From UBA1162 sp049513695 (GTDB lineage: Bacteria; Chloroflexota; Dehalococcoidia; GIF9; UBA5629), in NCBI GenBank assembly GCA_049513695.1, contig JBEKVW010000021.1, positions 1 through 26,079 of the forward strand: a stretch of DNA of 26,079 bases. The letters run 5' to 3'. Below are positions 23,191-26,079 of the stretch, piece by piece. The position numbers and the translations under genes were made by a program. The notes beneath the pieces are model-generated. The model had not been told where the DNA came from. It did no database searches and saw only the letters and a program-made list of their open reading frames with translations. How positions within the stretch are numbered: position 1 is the first letter of the stretch; each line of letters begins with the position of its first letter.

Positions 23191-23302
23191 TCAAACCACC
23201 TTTAAAATGTCATAAAATTTTGATATTTTGTGGGGGAATTTTGCGACTATTCTATCAACCACCCAGTATGTTGGAATAGATAGTAGGATATTTATCAGGA
23301 GT

Positions 23303-23376
23303 TGGCTGCCGAGCCAGGATTCGAACCTGGGCAAATGGATCCAAAGTCCATCGTGCTACCACTACACAACTCGGCA
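23303..23376 (-). tRNA. tRNA-Gln (TTG)
   Basis: A 74-nt minus-strand cloverleaf with acceptor TGCCGAG/CTCGGCA, anticodon loop ACTTTGGAT with anticodon TTG, T-arm CAGGTTCGAATCCTG and an encoded CCA. Confidence 0.96.
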
Positions 23377-23387
23377 ATGCGGTTTTA

Positions 23388-23417
23388 AGGTTATCATACA
23401 GCTTTTGCGGCGGTCAA
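23388..23417 (-). promoter_or_regulatory. Putative promoter of tRNA-Gln
   Basis: On the minus strand: TTGACC (23412-23417), an 18-nt spacer and TAACCT (23388-23393), ending 11 nt before the tRNA. Confidence 0.4.
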
Positions 23418-23505
23418 TCCACCATTTCTCAGAAAATTGAATATGACCTAAACCTTTAAATCATGCGGGCGTTTTACAGATATAAGAATAAATGAAAGGA
23501 GCCGG

Positions 23506-23640
23506 ATGATGATGCAAATCAAGCTTACGCAGATCATCGACCAGGATAACAGGTTATGGATCCTATTCGGCGGAATGTTGCTCGACGTTTTATTGCTGAT
23601 AGCCCTTATCGTCTACGCCGGCATACAATTAGCCGGCTGA
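23506..23640 (+). CDS. 44-aa single-pass membrane micro-protein, unrecognised
   Basis: This short frame begins with three consecutive ATG codons; AAAGGAG (23495-23501) is placed for the first. The product has an amphipathic, charged N-terminus (MMMQIKLTQIIDQDNR) and one hydrophobic helix, about residues 17-42, with an Asp (D27) in its middle and two Gly before it. A perfect 12-bp intrinsic terminator begins 25 nt after the stop. Ribosome site, frame and terminator together argue for a real gene on the plus strand among minus-strand tRNAs. I know no family. Small helices with a buried acid often pair with another membrane protein, but no partner is evident here. Confidence 0.6.
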   Translation: MMMQIKLTQIIDQDNRLWILFGGMLLDVLLLIALIVYAGIQLAG

Positions 23641-23664
23641 TATCCGCTCCCGGGTAAGAGTATC

Positions 23665-23697
23665 AAGGCCGCTGTTAGTGAACAGCGGCCTTTTTCT
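23665..23697 (+). terminator. Intrinsic terminator of the 44-aa gene
   Basis: AAGGCCGCTGTT and AACAGCGGCCTT are perfect complements around the loop AGTG, followed by a T-rich run (TTTTTCTATT, partly shared with the stem). It would end the micro-ORF transcript before the repeat at 23728. Confidence 0.88.
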
Positions 23698-23727
23698 ATT
23701 CTGGACTCGGGTCACAGAGCACGTTAA

Positions 23728-23839
23728 CACGTCATTGCGAAGCCGATCGCAATCGGCTGAAGCAATCTTTTGTATTACAGTTGTAGTCTTCGAATCGAAG
23801 GATTGCCACGTCGCCTGCGGGCTCCTCGCAATGACGTGG
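23728..23839 (+). repeat. Composite palindromic repeat (REP/MITE-like), copy 2
   Basis: Two units in opposite orientation: 23728-23767 (with an inner AGCCGAT-CGCA-ATCGGCT hairpin between ATTGC and GCAAT arms) and 23786-23839, which on the minus strand is nearly identical to the unit at 15162-15219, including the CTTCGAAT flank. The outer ends CACGTCATTGCGA and TCGCAATGACGTG are perfect 13-bp terminal inverted repeats. It ends 23 nt from tRNA-Leu. Confidence 0.8.
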
Positions 23840-23861
23840 TTTTGGGGATTGGCATTGAAAC

Positions 23862-23949
23862 TGGTGCCGAAGGTCGGACTCGAACCGACACGAGAGTTGC
23901 CCCTCAACAGTTTTTGAGACTGCCGCGTCTACCATTCCGCCACTTCGGC
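23862..23949 (-). tRNA. tRNA-Leu (CAA)
   Basis: An 88-nt minus-strand tRNA with a long variable arm (class II). Acceptor GCCGAAG/CTTCGGC, anticodon loop TCTCAAAAA with anticodon CAA, T-arm TCGGTTCGAGTCCGA, encoded CCA. It lies 15 nt downstream of tRNA-Phe and is likely co-transcribed. Confidence 0.95.
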
Positions 23950-23964
23950 CTGTCGGCAAACAAA

Positions 23965-24040
<76 letters not shown>

Positions 24041-24049
24041 GCGACCGAT

Positions 24050-24079
24050 ATTTTAGCTTTTAGACAACCTGAGTGTCAA
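24050..24079 (-). promoter_or_regulatory. Promoter of the tRNA-Phe/tRNA-Leu unit
   Basis: On the minus strand: consensus TTGACA (24074-24079), an 18-nt spacer and TAAAAT (24050-24055), with transcription expected to start within a few bases of tRNA-Phe. Confidence 0.65.
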
Positions 24080-24140
24080 TTTTCAAAGCTTCGATTTTGA
24101 ATGTAAAAAGCGGTGTATTCTCAGACTCCCGTATTAAACA

Positions 24141-24169
24141 TTGAATTGACGCCTGATTGCCATTAAAAT
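24141..24169 (+). promoter_or_regulatory. Promoter of the zinc-ribbon/FN3 membrane protein
   Basis: TTGAAT, a 17-nt spacer and TAAAAT, with the start codon 28 nt after the -10. It is arranged back to back with the tRNA-Phe promoter. Confidence 0.5.
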
Positions 24170-24197
24170 AGTTTCTGATTACTACTACAGGAAAACA

Positions 24198-25172
24198 ATG
24201 ATGAAGAAATTTTTTCCGTGCTATAAATGCGGAGTTAAAAACAGGATGGGCGATGAATCCTGCAGGAATTGCGGAGCGCCTTTTGAATATCACTGCCCGG
24301 ACTGCGGCTCTCCCGTTAAAGCAGGCGAACCTGAGTGTACCAGTTGTGGCAATACTTTAACCTGGCCTTTTCAAGAGGAGCAGCAGCCGGGCCGGGAAGG
24401 GAAGCAGGCCGGAAGCCGGGAGGGGGAAAAGAGAGGCTCCTGGCTGGTTCCATTGTTGGGCTTAGTTTTGGTTATCGTTATTGTGGCGGTCGGCATATTT
24501 TTACTGATGAAATCACCTGAAAAACCCGCTATCCCAATTCCGGTGGACAATTCTTCGCAGCCGCCGGTCAGCCAACCCATAGTCGGGGATAATGTCCCTC
24601 CGCAAATAAGTGATATAGCCGTCGATAACACTTCCTATAATTCGGTTGAGATAAGCTGGGTCACGGATAAGCCGTCAACCAGCCAGGTGCTGTGGAATGC
24701 GAAGGGTGACTATGCGGCTGCAACCCCGGAAAAAGAAGCCCTGGTGACACAGCACACGGTAGACCTGGTAAATCTCAAGCCCAAGACCATATACTATTTC
24801 AAGGTAAGGTCCGTAGATCAAAGTCGTAATGAAGCGGTTTCAGAACAAAAACCTTTCGGCATCGGTATTGACCTGGGAACCACTCAGGTCGTTGTTTCGA
24901 GCTCCTCGATGTCAGTCGAGGAACTAACCGCCGGCACACAAACTTATATCAGGGGGGAAATTAAAAATACCGGCGACCTGCCCGTGCTGACTAAAGATAT
25001 CGAGGTGCCGATCCTGGTTACCGTAGCGGGCAAGCCGAGAGGCGAGATCCTGGCGGCCTTAGATTCGAAAAACATAGATATGAACCCCGGCGATACTATA
25101 AAATTCGCGGCTACCGTTCCCAACGAAACCGACCCCAATTATAACGTCTCGGTCCGCATAAAGGGACAGTGA
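24198..25172 (+). CDS. Zinc-ribbon, transmembrane and fibronectin type III protein
   Basis: The 324-aa protein has three parts. The N-terminus has eight cysteines in four CxxC pairs (C8/C11, C22/C25, C33/C36, C47/C50), which form two double zinc ribbons. A hydrophilic linker leads to one transmembrane helix (about 82-104). Outside lies a Pro/Ser linker, a fibronectin-III-like domain (about 134-222: PPQISDIAVDNTSYNSVEISW to TIYYFKVRSVDQSRNEAVS) and a C-terminal beta-rich domain with SVEELTAGTQTYIRGEIKN. Topology is then ribbons inside, FN3 outside. Such proteins occur in Chloroflexota and other anaerobes; function is unknown, with surface attachment or envelope sensing as options. It converges on pyrE with 9 nt between stops. 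Confidence 0.75.
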   Translation: MMKKFFPCYKCGVKNRMGDESCRNCGAPFEYHCPDCGSPVKAGEPECTSCGNTLTWPFQEEQQPGREGKQAGSREGEKRGSWLVPLLGLVLVIVIVAVGIFLLMKSPEKPAIPIPVDNSSQPPVSQPIVGDNVPPQISDIAVDNTSYNSVEISWVTDKPSTSQVLWNAKGDYAAATPEKEALVTQHTVDLVNLKPKTIYYFKVRSVDQSRNEAVSEQKPFGIGIDLGTTQVVVSSSSMSVEELTAGTQTYIRGEIKNTGDLPVLTKDIEVPILVTVAGKPRGEILAALDSKNIDMNPGDTIKFAATVPNETDPNYNVSVRIKGQ

Positions 25173-25181
25173 TGGATGGAA

Positions 25182-25745
25182 TTAGCCTCCCAGCCTGACC
25201 AGGGGAATACCCCCGGAACAAAGCGGGCAGTCTGCGGGCTTATAGGTCTGAGTAACAGATTTCAAGCAGCTGAAGAGCTGGAATCCAAGGTCTATTTTTT
25301 GATCGGAGCGGTCAACTAAAATCCCGATACCGACGATGAGTCCGCCGCATGACTTGACTGCATTGATCACCTCTGTTACCGAACCGCCTGTTGTCAGGAT
25401 ATCGTCTACCACCAGCACACGTTGTCCTTTTTCGATTGAAAGTCCGCGGCGAAAGACCCGAGTCGTCCCCTCTTTCTCTGCGAAAGCGCATCGTACCTTA
25501 AGCTGCCGGGCCGTCTCGAAAGCCAGTAATACGCCTCCCAGCGTGGGGCCGGCCACCACCTCAATACGATCATTTTTATAATGTTCAGCTATCAGCCCGC
25601 AAAGTTGCGAAGTATATCCGGGATATTGCAGGACCTTGAATTTCTCCCAGTAAACCGGGGAATGCAGGCCTGAAGTCAATAGGAAATGGCCCTCCATAAG
25701 GACCCCTGTATCTTTGAATATTTTCAATATCTTTTTTTTATTCAT
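25182..25745 (-). CDS. pyrE: Orotate phosphoribosyltransferase
   Basis: The 187-aa protein starts with KIFKDTGVLMEGHFLLTSG, carries VVAGPTLGGVLLAFETAR, CAFAEKEG and FRRG, and has the PRPP loop RVLVVDDILTTGGSV near residues 113-127. It joins orotate to PRPP to make OMP in pyrimidine synthesis. The C-terminal CPLC with GIPLV is found in the shorter, thermophile/Chloroflexota-type enzyme and marks it apart from the enterobacterial form. It follows lepB on the same strand after 29 nt. Active-site motifs are intact. Adenine-type transferases share the PRPP loop but not the N-terminal motif. Confidence 0.92.
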   Translation of the reverse strand: MNKKKILKIFKDTGVLMEGHFLLTSGLHSPVYWEKFKVLQYPGYTSQLCGLIAEHYKNDRIEVVAGPTLGGVLLAFETARQLKVRCAFAEKEGTTRVFRRGLSIEKGQRVLVVDDILTTGGSVTEVINAVKSCGGLIVGIGILVDRSDQKIDLGFQLFSCLKSVTQTYKPADCPLCSGGIPLVRLGG

Positions 25746-25774
25746 GGCTGTAGGCCCTCTTTAATCCCATCCTA

Positions 25775-26079
25775 CTACGTTTTACTGCCTTTGACAGCAT
25801 CCATGATCACCAGGATAAGCAGTATGCCGACGATCACCCCGAATACCGGGATCATCACGAAGCGTATATCAGGATAGTCTGCCGTCCAGTAGCGGAACCA
25901 GACCTTGCCGATGATATCATCGCGGGGCACCAGCCAGCCGGTATGTGAATCATTGCTGTTATTACGATTGTCTCCCAGTACAAAGTATTTTCCGGCAGGA
26001 ATAACTTGCTCCGGATAGAAATATTTCGGCGGCTCCTTTATATACGGTTCGGTCAGGGCAGTGCCGTTGACGGTCACCT
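25775..26079 (-). CDS. lepB: Signal peptidase I, C-terminal part (5'-truncated by the window edge)
   Basis: About 101 codons are visible; the gene continues past the right edge. The signature GKYFVLGDNRNNSNDSH is the S26 box E, followed by GWLVPRDDIIGKVWFRYW. The catalytic Ser and Lys lie in the missing N-terminal part. A single C-terminal transmembrane helix (FVMIPVFGVIVGILLILVIM) follows the catalytic core, so the enzyme has an extra C-terminal anchor. A GTG at 26077 is in frame but is interior. Signal peptidase I removes signal peptides from exported proteins. It is followed by pyrE. Confidence 0.88.
   Translation of the reverse strand, partial: VTVNGTALTEPYIKEPPKYFYPEQVIPAGKYFVLGDNRNNSNDSHTGWLVPRDDIIGKVWFRYWTADYPDIRFVMIPVFGVIVGILLILVIMDAVKGSKT

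Noticed and set aside
23191..23302. A terminator after the MOSC gene.
   Set aside because: The stretch is AT-rich with T runs but has no G/C-rich hairpin in front of them.

Overview
The window is about 26 kb of ordinary-looking bacterial chromosome, densely coded and moderately GC-rich, with one visibly AT-richer accessory patch near 17.5-19.3 kb. The gene content suggests an anaerobic Chloroflexota, most likely class Dehalococcoidia. The support is the block recA-recX-rny-ymdB, a membrane ETF:menaquinone-oxidoreductase-like Fe-S protein beside acyl-CoA genes, a pyrE with a C-terminal CPLC motif, and short GTCATTGCGAG-type palindromic repeats. This placement is inference from gene families and would need a marker-gene tree. 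TTG and GTG starts are frequent; where a Shine-Dalgarno sequence decides between starts, I chose the start it supports.

Layout. 1-4861 (+): a truncated amidohydrolase, thpR, a small zinc ribbon, comF, hpf, a macro-domain protein, an MGMT/Ogt repair protein and an epoxide-hydrolase-like alpha/beta hydrolase. 4887-8324 (-): dnaE, with an apparently complete PHP metal site. 8432-9955: a DUF1461-type membrane protein (+), an FmdB-type zinc ribbon (-) and a two-CW cysteine-rich protein (+) ending in a terminator. 10057-15101 (+): recA with a palindromic operator-like site, recX, rny, ymdB and a PHP phosphoesterase. 15102-15252: a composite palindromic repeat. 15347-17455 (+): the EMO-like Fe-S/cytochrome-b protein, closed by a strong terminator.

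17516-19329 is the AT-rich accessory patch, with two minus-strand genes (winged-helix/HNH nuclease, then a DUF4145-like protein) abutting the 3' end of tRNA-Asn. 19490-20730 (-): coaE overlapping a second PHP protein. 20978-23190 (+): a BKACE (DUF849), enoyl-CoA hydratase and MOSC operon. 23303-24040: minus-strand tRNA genes for Gln, Leu and Phe, interleaved with a 44-aa membrane micro-ORF that has its own terminator and with a second copy of the palindromic repeat. 24198-25172 (+): a zinc-ribbon/transmembrane/fibronectin-III protein. 25182-26079 (-): pyrE behind a truncated lepB.

Functionally, three themes recur. One is nucleic-acid maintenance and RNA turnover (recA/recX, dnaE, Ogt, rny, ymdB, thpR, PHP proteins). 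The second is anaerobic acyl-CoA metabolism (BKACE, enoyl-CoA hydratase and the EMO-like protein, which in characterised relatives passes electrons from electron-transfer flavoprotein to menaquinone). The third is small metal-binding or membrane proteins of unknown role. The best candidates for something undescribed are the HNH/DUF4145 pair, the BKACE homologue in which the usual HxH zinc motif reads QxH, the 44-aa membrane micro-ORF and the recA operator palindrome.
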